64,000 nucleotides of DNA from Kushneria konosiri (GCF_002155145.1 NZ_CP021323.1:186001-250000); one strand, 5' to 3'; counted from the stretch's first letter, positions 19,423 to 30,812 are shown. Numbers and translations: made by a program. Notes: a model not told the origin generated them from the letters alone.

Positions 19423-19449
19423 AAAAATCCCTGATGAATCATCAGGGAT
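19423..19449 (-). terminator. Terminator of purA
   Basis: A perfect 10-bp stem, ATCCCTGATG with CATCAGGGAT, around an AAT loop (19427-19449). On the minus strand it is followed by TTTTT. It lies 23 bp after the purA stop and closes the large nnr-to-purA gene series. Confidence 0.9.
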
Positions 19450-19472
19450 CTGAAGGCAATGCCTGTCACGGC

Positions 19473-20783
<1,311 letters not shown>

Positions 20784-20824
20784 TCAAAGGCCTGCCTGGA
20801 AGAGGCAGACACCGGGTGTCAAAT

Positions 20825-22009
20825 TCAGTTGGCGAGCGGCTCGACCTGCCAGGCGCCATCGCGATGGATCAGCTGACGATCACAGAAGTGCGCCAGTGCA
20901 TCGGTAGACTGCCCAGGCAACTGCTGAACGACTCGCTCTCCTGCATTGCGCAACTCATGAATGCGCCGGTTCAGGGTTTCGTCCTCTTCCACGGGGGCCC
21001 AGATGCCATCATGGGACGGCGCACGCTGGCTCAGGGTCGCCAGCTGCTTGAGGTCCATGGAGCAGCCGGTCGCCGGACGAGGCCGTCCGAACGCACGACC
21101 GGTATCGTCATAGCGACCGCCCTTGACCAGCGCCTGGCCATAGCCTGGCACGTAGGCAGCAAAGACCAGTCCCGTGTGATACTGATAGCCGCGCAGCTCT
21201 GCCAGATCGAAATAGAGTGTGACGTCTTCATGCGCCATGCGCAGGATTTCCTGAAGCGACTTCAGTTGATCCAGCGCATCAAGAATGGCCTGTGAAGCAT
21301 TGGCAAAGACACTTCGCGCGCGCTCAAGAACATCGGCACTGCCGTGCAGACGAGGCAGCTGCTTGAACATGGCAGCCAGTGAAGCATCCGTAATGTGCTT
21401 CTCGATCAGCGCATCGACTTCTGAAACGGCCTTGCGCTCCAGTGCCTCGAAGATCAGGGCTTCAACGTCATCATCAAGCCGCGCCTCTTCGGCCAGTGCC
21501 CGATAGATGCCAATATGGCCGATGGCAAGATGAACGTCATGGGCACCGGCAAAGGACAGGCTGGCGAGCGCCAGCTTCACGATTTCGATGTCGGCCTCGA
21601 TGCCGGCATGCCCGAACAGCTCGAGCCCCGCCTGAACCGGGCTGCGTCCGCCCTGATGCTCGTCGGCTCTGGCCCGCAGTACGTGAGCACAGTAACAAAG
21701 TCGCACCGGGCCCTGACGTCGCAGGGAGTGAGCATCCATCCGCGCCACCTGAGGCGTGACGTCAGCACTGGCGCCCATCAGGCGACCGGTCAGCTGGTCG
21801 GTCAGCTTGAATGTCTGTAAATCAAGGTCGGTACCGGCGCCAGTCAGAAGTGAGTCCAGAAACTCTACCGGCGGCGGCATGACAAGGTCATAGCCCCATC
21901 GATAGTAGAGATCCATCAGGCCACGACGCAGCGACTCCATGCGCAGTGCCTGAGGAGGCAGCACTTCATCCATACCGTCCGGCAGTAGCCAGCGATCCGC
22001 AATGGTCAT
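20825..22009 (-). CDS. hisZ: ATP phosphoribosyltransferase regulatory subunit HisZ
   Basis: 394-residue HisRS-like protein without the tRNA-binding domain. It pairs with short-form HisG to catalyse and control the first step of histidine synthesis. Features are LPDGMDEVLPP near the N-terminus, class II fold segments such as ADVTPQVAR and QAGLELFG, and YYHTG-like YQYHTGLVFAAY with GGRYDD further on. The start at 22009 gives the standard MTIADRWLLPDG; the ORF extends upstream without family similarity. Its presence predicts a short HisG elsewhere in the genome. Confidence 0.94.
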   Translation of the reverse strand: MTIADRWLLPDGMDEVLPPQALRMESLRRGLMDLYYRWGYDLVMPPPVEFLDSLLTGAGTDLDLQTFKLTDQLTGRLMGASADVTPQVARMDAHSLRRQGPVRLCYCAHVLRARADEHQGGRSPVQAGLELFGHAGIEADIEIVKLALASLSFAGAHDVHLAIGHIGIYRALAEEARLDDDVEALIFEALERKAVSEVDALIEKHITDASLAAMFKQLPRLHGSADVLERARSVFANASQAILDALDQLKSLQEILRMAHEDVTLYFDLAELRGYQYHTGLVFAAYVPGYGQALVKGGRYDDTGRAFGRPRPATGCSMDLKQLATLSQRAPSHDGIWAPVEEDETLNRRIHELRNAGERVVQQLPGQSTDALAHFCDRQLIHRDGAWQVEPLAN

Positions 22010-22097
22010 CGAACATGCCCTGGCAGAAGTAAAAAAACGGTAGCCCGAACAGCACCCGAACAGGCACCACACCGAGACCATCGATAAACGACAGCCA

Positions 22098-22124
22098 CAA
22101 AAAAACCGGGGGAGGCCCCCGGTT
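22098..22124 (-). terminator. Terminator after hflC
   Basis: AACCGGGGG and CCCCCGGTT (22104-22124) pair around an AGG loop and are followed on the minus strand by a T tract (A tract at 22098-22105 on the plus strand). It separates hflKC from hisZ-purA. Confidence 0.88.
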
Positions 22125-22182
22125 GAAGAATACTACCACAACTCGTTAGCGGAGGAATCCCGCTCGAGTATCTTCGCTGGTG

Positions 22183-23151
22183 TCAGGGCGTCGCCGAAGA
22201 AGCGTCACCGTTGCCCTGCTTGAACAGCTGCAGGAACTGGTTGCTCGACGGGCTCAGCACCATCAGGTCATTCTGACCCTTGAAGCTCTCACGATAGGCC
22301 TGAAGGGTGCGATAAAAGTTAAAGAAGCCAGCATTTTGCTGATAGGCGGATGAATAGATGGCCGCCGCTGCCGCATCACCCTCACCTCGCGTGGTTTCGG
22401 CGATCTGACGACCGCTGGCAAGCCTCTCTTCACGCTGGCGATCGGCATCAGCCCGAATCTCTTCAGCCTGACGCGTACCTTCCGCGCGATATCCGCGGGC
22501 CGCCTGCTCACGCTCGGAGTTCATGCGCTCATAGACCGCCTGAGTGACTTCGCTGGGCAGTTCGATACGCTTGACCCGGATGTCAAGGATGCGCACACCA
22601 AGCTCACGACGCATGGCCTGATCAAGCTGAGAGATGGGATCGACCATCAACTCATCACGCTCGGTGGCCACATCGCTGTCTTCCTGCTGCACCTTCTTGA
22701 CCACTTCCTGATTGTCGCTTTGCGTCGCAGGCCGTTCGCGAACGATCTGTGTCAGAGTGGTCTGACCGAACTTGTTACGCAGGGCCTCATCAACACGGGG
22801 GGCAATCAAGCGCTCGGCAGCCTGTTCCATACCTCTTGTGGCTTCGTAAAACTGCGCCGGATCCACAATCTGCCATTTCACAAAGGAGTCCACGATGACG
22901 GCCTTTGAATCACTGGTCAGATAGCGCGTCGCGCTGGCATCCACCGAAAGCACTCGAGTGTCAAAGATCTTGACGGTGTTGAGAATGGGCCATTTAACAT
23001 GCAGGCCCGGCTGAATATTGTTTTCCACGATTTCGCCGAAGCGCAGCTTGATGCCGCGCTCGGTTTCGTTGACCGTGTAAAGGCTGGCACTGCCGATCCA
23101 GGCAAAAATACCCAGCACGATCACGATGACAAGGGCGCGATTATTGAACAT
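22183..23151 (-). CDS. hflC: FtsH regulator HflC
   Basis: 322-residue SPFH/prohibitin-family membrane protein (E. coli 334). An N-terminal transmembrane helix (about residues 5-22) precedes the band-7 domain, with the helical EERLASGRQIAE region after it. HflC and HflK assemble into a large periplasmic cage around the FtsH protease and modulate its access to membrane substrates. The start overlaps the hflK stop by 1 bp (TAATG). Confidence 0.95.
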   Translation of the reverse strand: MFNNRALVIVIVLGIFAWIGSASLYTVNETERGIKLRFGEIVENNIQPGLHVKWPILNTVKIFDTRVLSVDASATRYLTSDSKAVIVDSFVKWQIVDPAQFYEATRGMEQAAERLIAPRVDEALRNKFGQTTLTQIVRERPATQSDNQEVVKKVQQEDSDVATERDELMVDPISQLDQAMRRELGVRILDIRVKRIELPSEVTQAVYERMNSEREQAARGYRAEGTRQAEEIRADADRQREERLASGRQIAETTRGEGDAAAAAIYSSAYQQNAGFFNFYRTLQAYRESFKGQNDLMVLSPSSNQFLQLFKQGNGDASSATP

Positions 23152-24404
23152 TAGCGTCCCTCCCGCAGGCTGCTGCGGCCGTTATTTTGGTTCTGACTGC
23201 TTCTCATATGTTCGACGACCTGCTGAGAAAGCTGCTCGAGCTGACGGGCATCCACATTGCTGCTCTGATTGCTGTCGCCGCTGTCCTTGCTACCGTTGTT
23301 ACTGCGTCCCATCTGGTTAAGCGGCAGAACCGTTACAGCATCATTGCCCTCTCCCAGATCGACCAGTGCCTTCGGCGTGTTCGACAGAATCTCGGTCATG
23401 GTGTCCAGATACAGACGTTCTCGCGTTACTCCCGGCGCCTTCTCGTACTCACCCAGCAACGAGATGAAACGGTTGGCATCACCCTGGGCATCGGCAACGA
23501 CGGCAGCCTTGTAACCCTGAGCCTCCTCGATCATGCGCTGACGCTGACCTTCGGCTTCCGGCAGGATGGCGTCACGATATGCATTGGCACGGTTGATGGT
23601 GCGCTGCTGCTCTTCGCGGGCACGAATCACGTCATCAAAGGCATCCTGCACCTGATCCGGCGGCGAGGTCGACTCCATATTGACCGTTTGCAGTCGAATA
23701 CCGGTGCCGTAGGCTTCAAGGTATGACGCCAGCCGGTCATAAATATCGCCGGCAAGCTCTTCACGCCCAGTGGTCAGAATCCTCTGCAGCTCCATATTGC
23801 CCACTTCCTGACGAAGCGCGCTGTCCATGGCATTTTGCAGCGTCATTTCAGGGCCGCGAACGTTGACCAGAAACGCATGCGGGTCCGATACCACGTACTG
23901 GGCAGAGATACTGACACGCACGATGTTTTCATCACGCGTCAGCATCGAATCCGTCTGACTGGCAGAGCGGATGCGAGTCACATTGACGCTGTCTACCCGG
24001 TCAATCAACGGCGGATTCCAGTGCAGGCCCGGGCCGATAGTGTTGGTGTATTTGCCGAAACGGAAAACGACACCGCGCTCGGACTGGTCGATCAGGTGAA
24101 ATCCTGACCCCGCCCAGACCACGACACCTACAATCAGGACAACAATGGGTAACAGCAGGGCACTACGGCCACCACCACCCTGATTGTTGCCACCGTTGTC
24201 GTCGCCGCCGTTGACCGAGCGGAGCTGTCGACGCCCCAACAGTCCGTTGAGCTTGTTACGCAGTTTCCTGATGACTTCATCAATATCAGGAGGTCCACCA
24301 CCCTGGTTTTTGTTGCCACCACCGTTACCACCGCGGCGATCACCACCACTCCAGGGGTCCTGCTGGTTATTGTTGCCGCCACCACCAGGCTCATTCCAGG
24401 CCAT
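23151..24404 (-). CDS. hflK: FtsH regulator HflK
   Basis: 417-residue partner of HflC (E. coli 419). The N-terminus is Gly/Asn-rich and disordered (about residues 1-40), followed by a transmembrane helix (near residue 85-103), the band-7/SPFH domain and a Ser/Asn-rich C-terminal tail. The two genes touch, as in the E. coli hflX-hflK-hflC series. Confidence 0.96.
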   Translation of the reverse strand: MAWNEPGGGGNNNQQDPWSGGDRRGGNGGGNKNQGGGPPDIDEVIRKLRNKLNGLLGRRQLRSVNGGDDNGGNNQGGGGRSALLLPIVVLIVGVVVWAGSGFHLIDQSERGVVFRFGKYTNTIGPGLHWNPPLIDRVDSVNVTRIRSASQTDSMLTRDENIVRVSISAQYVVSDPHAFLVNVRGPEMTLQNAMDSALRQEVGNMELQRILTTGREELAGDIYDRLASYLEAYGTGIRLQTVNMESTSPPDQVQDAFDDVIRAREEQQRTINRANAYRDAILPEAEGQRQRMIEEAQGYKAAVVADAQGDANRFISLLGEYEKAPGVTRERLYLDTMTEILSNTPKALVDLGEGNDAVTVLPLNQMGRSNNGSKDSGDSNQSSNVDARQLEQLSQQVVEHMRSSQNQNNGRSSLREGR

Positions 24405-24581
24405 ACATCTTCTCCACTGGGCAAGAGTTGCGAAACGCCAGTCTTATAACGTCATTGCGCGCCATTCTTACAGTAGCGCTTCGAATATCCGATCATCCTG
24501 ATAATGACGGAAGCGTCCCTATTTGTAACATGTCGTGATACCAAAGACCTGAAATTCTTCCTGGCATGACAACGTGGCGTT

Positions 24582-25898
24582 TTATTCCTGCCACTGCTCC
24601 CGACCCTGCTCCGCCTGAGAGAGATAATCATCCGGGTTTTCATCGGCATGAGAAAGGAGACGCAACAGGTCACGACGCGGCAGCCGAACCTTCAAATGCG
24701 TTCTACCTTCTTCATCAAAGGTCTCTTCCTGAACGGCGTCGTGGGAAAAGAGCTGGGCCCGCAACCAGCCCTGAGAGGGCTCAAGCGTCATTGTGGTTTC
24801 TACCAGGTCCGTGGCGAGCCGCTCCGAGAGCGCCTGCTCCAGCAAATCAAAGCCCGCCGCATCACGCGCCGAAAGCCAGACCATCGACGCATCGTCACTA
24901 CCGCTGCGCTCAAGACGCGGCGACATGCCCAAAAGGTCAGTCTTGTTCATGACAAGAAGCCTTGGCACTTCGCCGGCACCAATCTCGTCAAGCACGGCAT
25001 TGACCTGCTCGATATGGGCCTCACGCTGCGGGTCTGCCGCATCGATGACATGTACCAGAAGCGTGGCTTCGGCAGCCTCCTGAAGCGTGGCACGAAAGGC
25101 TTCGACCAGCTTGTGCGGCAGATGACGGATGAATCCGACCGTATCGGCCATGACGATAGGACCGACGTCACTGATCTCAAGACGTCTGAGCGTCGGGTCC
25201 AGAGTGGCAAAGAGCTGGTCGGCGGCGTAAACCTCGGCATTGGTCAGCGCATTGAAAAGCGTTGACTTGCCTGCGTTGGTATATCCCACCAGCGAGACCG
25301 AGGGAATTTCTGCACGAGTACGCGAGCGGCGATTCTGATCACGCTGGCTGCGAACCCGATCAAGGCGCTTATGGATGGCCTTGATACGTCCGCGCAGCAG
25401 GCGTCGGTCGGTTTCGAGCTGAGTTTCCCCGGGCCCGCGCAGACCGATCCCCCCCTTTTGACGCTCAAGGTGTGTCCAGCCTCGCACCAGACGGGTCGAC
25501 ATGTACTCGAGCTGGGCAAGTTCGACCTGCAGCTTGCCCTCATGTGTTCTTGCACGCTGGGCAAAAATATCGAGGATCAGACCGGTACGATCCAGTACGC
25601 GGCACTGAAGGGCCCGCTCAAGATTTCGTTCCTGAGAAGGCGACAGGGAGTGGTTGAAGATGACAAGTTCGGCGTGATGCGTTGTCAGCATCTCGCGAAG
25701 CTCTTCGAGCTTGCCTTCACCAATCATGAGCTTGGGGCTGGGAGAGCGGCGACTGCCTGTCAGCAGCGCCGCCGGTACGGCACCGGCGCTGCGAACCAGC
25801 TCCATGAACTCTGAAGTGTCTTCACGCTCGGTACTGTCCTGGAAATCGATATGCACCAGGACAGCCGTTTCTCCCGAATCAGGGCGTTCAAAAAACAA
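24582..25898 (-). CDS. hflX: Ribosome-dissociating GTPase HflX
   Basis: 438 residues (E. coli 426). The N-terminal HflX domain includes GEGKLEEL and FNHSLSPSQERNLE; a coiled linker with GPGETQLETDRR leads to the G domain with G1 GYTNAGKST (about residues 206-214), DTVGFIRHLP and NKTDLL. HflX splits stalled 70S ribosomes, notably in stress. It begins 11 bp after hfq and is followed by hflK after a 177-bp gap. Confidence 0.96.
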   Translation of the reverse strand: MFFERPDSGETAVLVHIDFQDSTEREDTSEFMELVRSAGAVPAALLTGSRRSPSPKLMIGEGKLEELREMLTTHHAELVIFNHSLSPSQERNLERALQCRVLDRTGLILDIFAQRARTHEGKLQVELAQLEYMSTRLVRGWTHLERQKGGIGLRGPGETQLETDRRLLRGRIKAIHKRLDRVRSQRDQNRRSRTRAEIPSVSLVGYTNAGKSTLFNALTNAEVYAADQLFATLDPTLRRLEISDVGPIVMADTVGFIRHLPHKLVEAFRATLQEAAEATLLVHVIDAADPQREAHIEQVNAVLDEIGAGEVPRLLVMNKTDLLGMSPRLERSGSDDASMVWLSARDAAGFDLLEQALSERLATDLVETTMTLEPSQGWLRAQLFSHDAVQEETFDEEGRTHLKVRLPRRDLLRLLSHADENPDDYLSQAEQGREQWQE

Positions 25899-25909
25899 TC
25901 AGCGCCTCT

Positions 25910-26161
25910 CTATTGGCTTTCCTGACCGGGGGCAGGAGCATCCTGCGCCGGCAAACGGACGTTACGCGCAGGCACGACAGTAGAAATGGCGTGCTTGTAC
26001 ACCATCTGACTGACGGTATTGCGCAGCAAAATGACAAATTGATCGAAGGATTCAATCTGGCCCTGAAGCTTGATGCCATTGACCAGAAAGATGGAGACGG
26101 GGATACGCTCCTTACGCAGGATATTCAGATACGGATCCTGAAGGGATTGTCCTTTGGACAT
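25910..26161 (-). CDS. hfq: RNA chaperone Hfq
   Basis: 83 residues. Sm1 has the proximal-face residues SLQDPYLN and [22 protein letters not shown]; Sm2 is the diagnostic YKHAIST. The hexamer pairs small RNAs with mRNAs. The C-terminal tail (about 17 residues) is shorter than in E. coli (102 residues in total) and resembles Pseudomonas Hfq. It lies between miaA and hflX; the 125-bp AT-rich gap before it probably holds its own promoter. Confidence 0.98.
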   Translation of the reverse strand: MSKGQSLQDPYLNILRKERIPVSIFLVNGIKLQGQIESFDQFVILLRNTVSQMVYKHAISTVVPARNVRLPAQDAPAPGQESQ

Positions 26162-26286
26162 GTGGCTCTCCCAAAATATTAGTATTAATTGCTGTATGTT
26201 TATCGGTTTTTAACTTGCTGTAAGCGCAAGAAAGATCCACGTCCCGGAGCTTCATGAGAGGCTCGCTGGTAACCGATCATATTACG

Positions 26287-27231
26287 CTAAGTGCCGATGT
26301 CGCGCACGATTTTCAGTAGTCGCTGCGCAATCCCGGCTTCCTGCGGATCAAGCGTCAATGCGCCCGGCCAGCGCCGCAGCCAGGTCATCTGTCGCTTGGC
26401 CAGTTGCCTGGTCGCCGTTAACGCCTTGAACGCCATTTGGGGGCGATCGTCGCCGCGATCAAGTCCTTCCCACACCTGACGATACCCTACACTTTTCATT
26501 GAAGGTAAATCCGGGCTTAAATCGCCACGGGCACGCAGCCCTTCTACTTCTTCAACGAAGCCATCGGCGAACATTTTGTCAAGACGCTGACCGATCCGCG
26601 CATGCAGCTGTTGGCGATCGCCCGGCAATAGCGCAACAGGATGCGGCGTAAACGGAAGCGTTACGGGAGACTGACGTGCCCAGTGCGCGCTTAGCGTTTC
26701 CCCGCTGGCACGATAAACCTCCAGCGCGCGCATAAGCCGCTGTGGATCGTTGGGGTGAAGCCGCGCGGCAGCCTCGGGATCTACCCGGGAAAGCTCATCA
26801 TGCAAAGCCCCGGGGCCACCCTTTTCAAGCATTTCCCCCAGCGCCCGGCGGATTTCAGGATCCGCCTGGGGCATGTCGGCGGCGCCTTCGGTCAAAAGAC
26901 GAAAATAGAGCATGGTCCCACCGACCAGCAACGGCACACGACCGCGGGCGGTGATCTCTTCGATACAGCCGAGCGCATCGTCACGAAAGGCCACGCCCGA
27001 ATAGGGTTCGCAAGGGTCCCGAATATCGATCAGACGGTGCGGTGCCCGGGCAAGCTCCAGCCTTGATGGCTTGGCGGTTCCGATATCCATGCCCCTGTAG
27101 ACCAGCGCTGAATCGACGCTGACCAGCTCTACCCCGAGCTGCTCATGCAGCTCAATGGCAAGATCGGTCTTGCCGACGGCCGTGGGTCCCATCAGCATGA
27201 TGGCCGGCGGACGTGATGCAGTAATGTTCAT
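26287..27231 (-). CDS. miaA: tRNA dimethylallyltransferase MiaA
   Basis: 314 residues (E. coli 316). The P-loop GPTAVGKTDLAI is at about residues 16-27, followed by DSALVYRGMDIGTAKP (the catalytic Asp and Arg region) and LLVGGTMLYFRLL. It adds the isoprenoid group to A37 of tRNAs reading UNN codons. It starts 9 bp after mutL, as in the conserved mutL-miaA pair. Confidence 0.96.
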   Translation of the reverse strand: MNITASRPPAIMLMGPTAVGKTDLAIELHEQLGVELVSVDSALVYRGMDIGTAKPSRLELARAPHRLIDIRDPCEPYSGVAFRDDALGCIEEITARGRVPLLVGGTMLYFRLLTEGAADMPQADPEIRRALGEMLEKGGPGALHDELSRVDPEAAARLHPNDPQRLMRALEVYRASGETLSAHWARQSPVTLPFTPHPVALLPGDRQQLHARIGQRLDKMFADGFVEEVEGLRARGDLSPDLPSMKSVGYRQVWEGLDRGDDRPQMAFKALTATRQLAKRQMTWLRRWPGALTLDPQEAGIAQRLLKIVRDIGT

Positions 27232-27240
27232 GAAGGCACT

Positions 27241-29241
27241 CTACTGGCCGCGCAAAAAGAGACGGTCGAGGTCACGCATCGACATTTCCGTCCAGGTCGG
27301 TCGACCATGATTGCACTGTCCGCTGCGTTCGGTACGCTCCATGTCCCGCAGCAGCGCGTTCATCTCCTCGATTTCAAGACGACGGTTGGCGCGCACGCTG
27401 CCGTGACAGGCCATGGTCGAAAGCAGGTCGAAAAGATGATCCTTGACCACCTGACTGCGACCGTAGCGCTCGAGTTCCTCGAGCATTTCACGCACCAGTG
27501 CCTCGACGCTGCCGTTTTTCAAAAGCGCGGGGACTTCCCGAATCAACAGCGTTTCAGGCCCGGCCGCCTCCAGTGTCACGCCCATCGCCTCGATCGTTGA
27601 GTGCTCGCGTTCGGCAAGCTCGATCTGCGACTCGCTGACCGACATGGAAACCGGCACCAGCAACGGCTGGGTGTCGATGCCCTCTCCAAGATACTGCGCC
27701 TTCATGCGTTCATAGGTGATGCGCTCGTGAGCGGCGTGCATATCCACGACCACCATGCCGCGCTCGGTCTGCGACAGAATATAGACCCCGTGGAGCTGTG
27801 CCACGGCATATCCCAGCGGCGGTGCGCGGGTTGCATCCACCGAAGACGTCGGCTGTGCATTTTCAAGCGGTGACGTACTTTTTTGATACGGCGCACTTTC
27901 CCGAGGCGACTGCGCCTCATCAGGCGCCGAAGGGGCAGAATGCTGGCCGTCTGCGCTCGAGCGCGAGGTCAGCAGTCGTGATTCGTGGTCCGGGTGCAGC
28001 GCCCGGTAGCCGGCCATGAACTCTCGAACCTGCTGTTCACCCGGTCGACCGGCACCACGATACTGCCCCTGCGATGACCGATCATTACCTGAATGGCGGT
28101 CACTCTGCTCCGCAGCGGCCTCGTTGAGCGCCATGCGCTGCTGATCGAAACGGGGTTCCGGCGCAGGCGGCGCAGAAGAGGCCTCGGGCGCTGGAGTGGC
28201 ACGGCCCTGAGGCCTGACTTCGGCCAGCGCCCGATGCAGGCTTGAAAACAGAAAATCATGTACCAGCCGGCCATCACGGAAACGCACTTCATGCTTGGTA
28301 GGGTGCACGTTGACATCCACGCCGTGGGCATCCAGGTCCAGATAAAGCACAAACACCGGATGGCGGCCATGAAACAGGACATCACGATAGGCCTGGCGCA
28401 CGGCATGGGCGACCAGACGATCCCGAATGACGCGACCATTGACGAAAAAATACTGCTGATCGGCCTGACTGCGCGTGTGGGACGGCAACCCTACCCAGCC
28501 CTTCAGTGCCAGCCCGGTCGCCGCCATATCGATATGGATGGCGTTGTCCAGAAAACCACGCCCCAGCAGCTGGGAGATGCGCTTTTCCATGGCGACCTGA
28601 CTGCTACCGCCCATCAGCTGATGCACGGTCTTTTGATTGTGTCGCAGTACCAGGTCGACGTCCTGACGCGACAGGGCCAGCCGACGAAAGGCCTCCTCAA
28701 CGTGGTTGAATTCGGTCTTTTCGGTACGCAGAAACTTGCGCCGGGCCGGCGTATTGAAAAAGAGATCACGCACCGCCACGGTGGTGCCACGTGGGTGCGG
28801 CGCCGGTGAGAGACGCGGGGCCATCTCGCGCCCTTCCGCCACCACACGCCAGCCGTTGACCGGATCATCACTGGTATTGGAATACAGTTCGAGCCTTGAG
28901 ACCGCGCTGGTGGCCGCCAGTGCCTCACCGCGAAATCCGAGGCTGGCGACACCCTCAAGATCATCCAGCGAGGAGATCTTGCTGGTCGCGTGCCGCGACA
29001 GCGCCAGCCCGAGATCATCGTGCTCGATTCCGCTGCCGTTGTCGCGCACGCGAATCAGACGACTACCACCGGATTCCAGCTCAATCTCGATGCGAGAGCT
29101 ACCGGCATCAATGGCATTTTCGACCAGTTCCTTGACGACCGACGATGGCCGCTCGACCACCTCGCCGGCTGCAATCTGGTTGGCCAGACGCGGGGCCAGC
29201 GCCTGAATGCGGCGGCTTCCGATTGCTGTGGTATCACTCAT
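27241..29241 (-). CDS. mutL: DNA mismatch repair protein MutL, endonuclease-type C-terminus
   Basis: 666 residues. The GHKL ATPase domain is at the N-terminus (ENAIDAGSSRIEI, DNGSGI, GFRGEAL, then FFNTPARRKF). A long, low-complexity linker spans about 335-470. The C-terminal domain carries metal-site motifs of nicking MutL proteins: D-M-H-A-x2-E-x4-E near residue 498 (usual form DQHA), ACHGSVRA near 610 and CNHGRP near 641. E. coli MutL lacks these because it relies on MutH. A MutH-independent system is therefore inferred. Confidence 0.95.
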   Translation of the reverse strand: MSDTTAIGSRRIQALAPRLANQIAAGEVVERPSSVVKELVENAIDAGSSRIEIELESGGSRLIRVRDNGSGIEHDDLGLALSRHATSKISSLDDLEGVASLGFRGEALAATSAVSRLELYSNTSDDPVNGWRVVAEGREMAPRLSPAPHPRGTTVAVRDLFFNTPARRKFLRTEKTEFNHVEEAFRRLALSRQDVDLVLRHNQKTVHQLMGGSSQVAMEKRISQLLGRGFLDNAIHIDMAATGLALKGWVGLPSHTRSQADQQYFFVNGRVIRDRLVAHAVRQAYRDVLFHGRHPVFVLYLDLDAHGVDVNVHPTKHEVRFRDGRLVHDFLFSSLHRALAEVRPQGRATPAPEASSAPPAPEPRFDQQRMALNEAAAEQSDRHSGNDRSSQGQYRGAGRPGEQQVREFMAGYRALHPDHESRLLTSRSSADGQHSAPSAPDEAQSPRESAPYQKSTSPLENAQPTSSVDATRAPPLGYAVAQLHGVYILSQTERGMVVVDMHAAHERITYERMKAQYLGEGIDTQPLLVPVSMSVSESQIELAEREHSTIEAMGVTLEAAGPETLLIREVPALLKNGSVEALVREMLEELERYGRSQVVKDHLFDLLSTMACHGSVRANRRLEIEEMNALLRDMERTERSGQCNHGRPTWTEMSMRDLDRLFLRGQ

Positions 29242-29281
29242 TGCCGCTCTCCGAGAGGATGAATGCAGGCATGACCATCCA

Positions 29282-30757
29282 TCAGGGGATAGTCAGTACC
29301 TGCCCCAGACGCAGCACATCGGTATCAAGACCGTTGACCCGACGAAGCGCCGCCAGCGACACGTTCTGGCGCGCCGCAATCCCCGACAGCGTATCACCAG
29401 GCTGAACGCGATACTCGTTGGAAGCACCGCCGCGGTTCTGGTCACGCTGCCACGCCAGCAGGCTGTCGGGCGGGGGGCTGCGCAGAAAGTGCTGGCGAAT
29501 CCCCTGAGCGATGGCCTGCGCCAGTTTTTCCTGATGCGCAGGAGACTTGAGCTGACGCTCCTCGGATGGATTGGTCAAAAAGCCGGTTTCGACCAGAAGC
29601 GACGGAATATCCGGCGATTTGAGCACCACAAAACCGGCCTGCTCGACGCGTGAATGGAACAGCTTGTTGAAACTGGAAACACGGCTGAGCACGTCCGTGC
29701 CGGCCGACAGTGAATCGTTGACGGTTGCCGTCATGCTCAGATCAAGCAGCACGCCGCGCAGCACCTGATCCTTGTCATCAAGGTTTAGATCGCCATCCAC
29801 ACCGCCGATCAGATCGGAGCGGTTTTCACTCTGCGCCAGCCAGCGAGCGCGCTCTGAAGTTGCACCGTGCTGGGACAGGGCATAGACAGAAGTGCCTCGA
29901 GGCGACGAGGACCCCCCGGCATCAGCATGAACCGACACGAAGAAATCGGCATGATGCTTGCGGGCAATGCGTGTCCGGCCGCGCAGTGGAATAAAGGTAT
30001 CGTCGCTGCGGGTCATGTAGGCCTTGAATCCGGGCATGGCATCAAGCTTGGCCTTGACCCGCAGACCAATCTGCAACACCACATTTTTTTCATGAGCCCC
30101 ACCCGGGCCGGAGGCGCCCGGGTCCTTGCCACCGTGCCCGGGATCAACCACCACGATGATATCGCGTCGCGGATGAGGCTTGGCCGTCTGGCGTGACTCG
30201 GCCGTCGGCTCGTTGCTGACCTGCTGTGCCACCTGCGGATTTTCCGTGGGCCGGCTGCTGGCAAGCTTGCTGCGAGCGGCCTGCTCCTGCCTCTGGATCA
30301 TGGCCGTGATGGGATCTTCGCTGCCGCCTGACGCTTTTGAGCCGCTGCCACCCTTTCCGGGGGCCAGATCCACCACCAGACGATGGCCGTGCCCGCCTCC
30401 CGGGGGCAGCTTGAAGGCATTGGGCGTGGCTTGGTGCTCGAGCTCCACCACCACGCGAAGATCAGAGCCATCGCGCACGCCGGAACGCACGTCCCTGACC
30501 AGTCCGCGACCGTCCACGGCGCGACTCAGGTTCGTGTCCAGAGTGGTATTGGACAGATCGATCACCAGTCGTGCCGGGTCATCCAGAGTGAATACATCGG
30601 CGTTGACCTCGCTGGAGAGATCAAACACCAGCCGTGTTCCGTCGCTGTCGGTCCACTGCCGAAGCCCCTCAAGCTGGGCGGCCTGAGCGGCATTGGCCAT
30701 GAGGCTCAGCATGATCATGGCAAAAAGGGTCAAAAAAGCTGCCGGAAACTTCATCAC
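29282..30757 (-). CDS. amiB: N-acetylmuramoyl-L-alanine amidase with AMIN and LysM domains (AmiB type)
   Basis: 491 residues. A signal peptide (cleaved near residue 26, NAAQA) is followed by an AMIN septal-targeting domain (about 30-135), a Ser/Gln-rich linker, an Amidase_3 catalytic domain (about 195-420) with the zinc-binding start VVVDPGHGGKDPGASG and catalytic Glu in LLVETGFLTN, and a C-terminal LysM (about 445-490). It cleaves septal peptidoglycan cross-links during daughter-cell separation. Gene order tsaE-amiB-mutL is the enteric one. Confidence 0.95.
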   Translation of the reverse strand: MMKFPAAFLTLFAMIMLSLMANAAQAAQLEGLRQWTDSDGTRLVFDLSSEVNADVFTLDDPARLVIDLSNTTLDTNLSRAVDGRGLVRDVRSGVRDGSDLRVVVELEHQATPNAFKLPPGGGHGHRLVVDLAPGKGGSGSKASGGSEDPITAMIQRQEQAARSKLASSRPTENPQVAQQVSNEPTAESRQTAKPHPRRDIIVVVDPGHGGKDPGASGPGGAHEKNVVLQIGLRVKAKLDAMPGFKAYMTRSDDTFIPLRGRTRIARKHHADFFVSVHADAGGSSSPRGTSVYALSQHGATSERARWLAQSENRSDLIGGVDGDLNLDDKDQVLRGVLLDLSMTATVNDSLSAGTDVLSRVSSFNKLFHSRVEQAGFVVLKSPDIPSLLVETGFLTNPSEERQLKSPAHQEKLAQAIAQGIRQHFLRSPPPDSLLAWQRDQNRGGASNEYRVQPGDTLSGIAARQNVSLAALRRVNGLDTDVLRLGQVLTIP

Positions 30758-30812
30758 TGCCTTATCACTGTATTGGTGTTCATGGCGGGCATGGCCGGCC
30801 CGGAATCAGACA

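Noticed and set aside
23900-24404. Gly/Asn-rich repeats at the start of hflK as a possible tandem repeat region
   Set aside because: A low-complexity N-terminus is normal for HflK.
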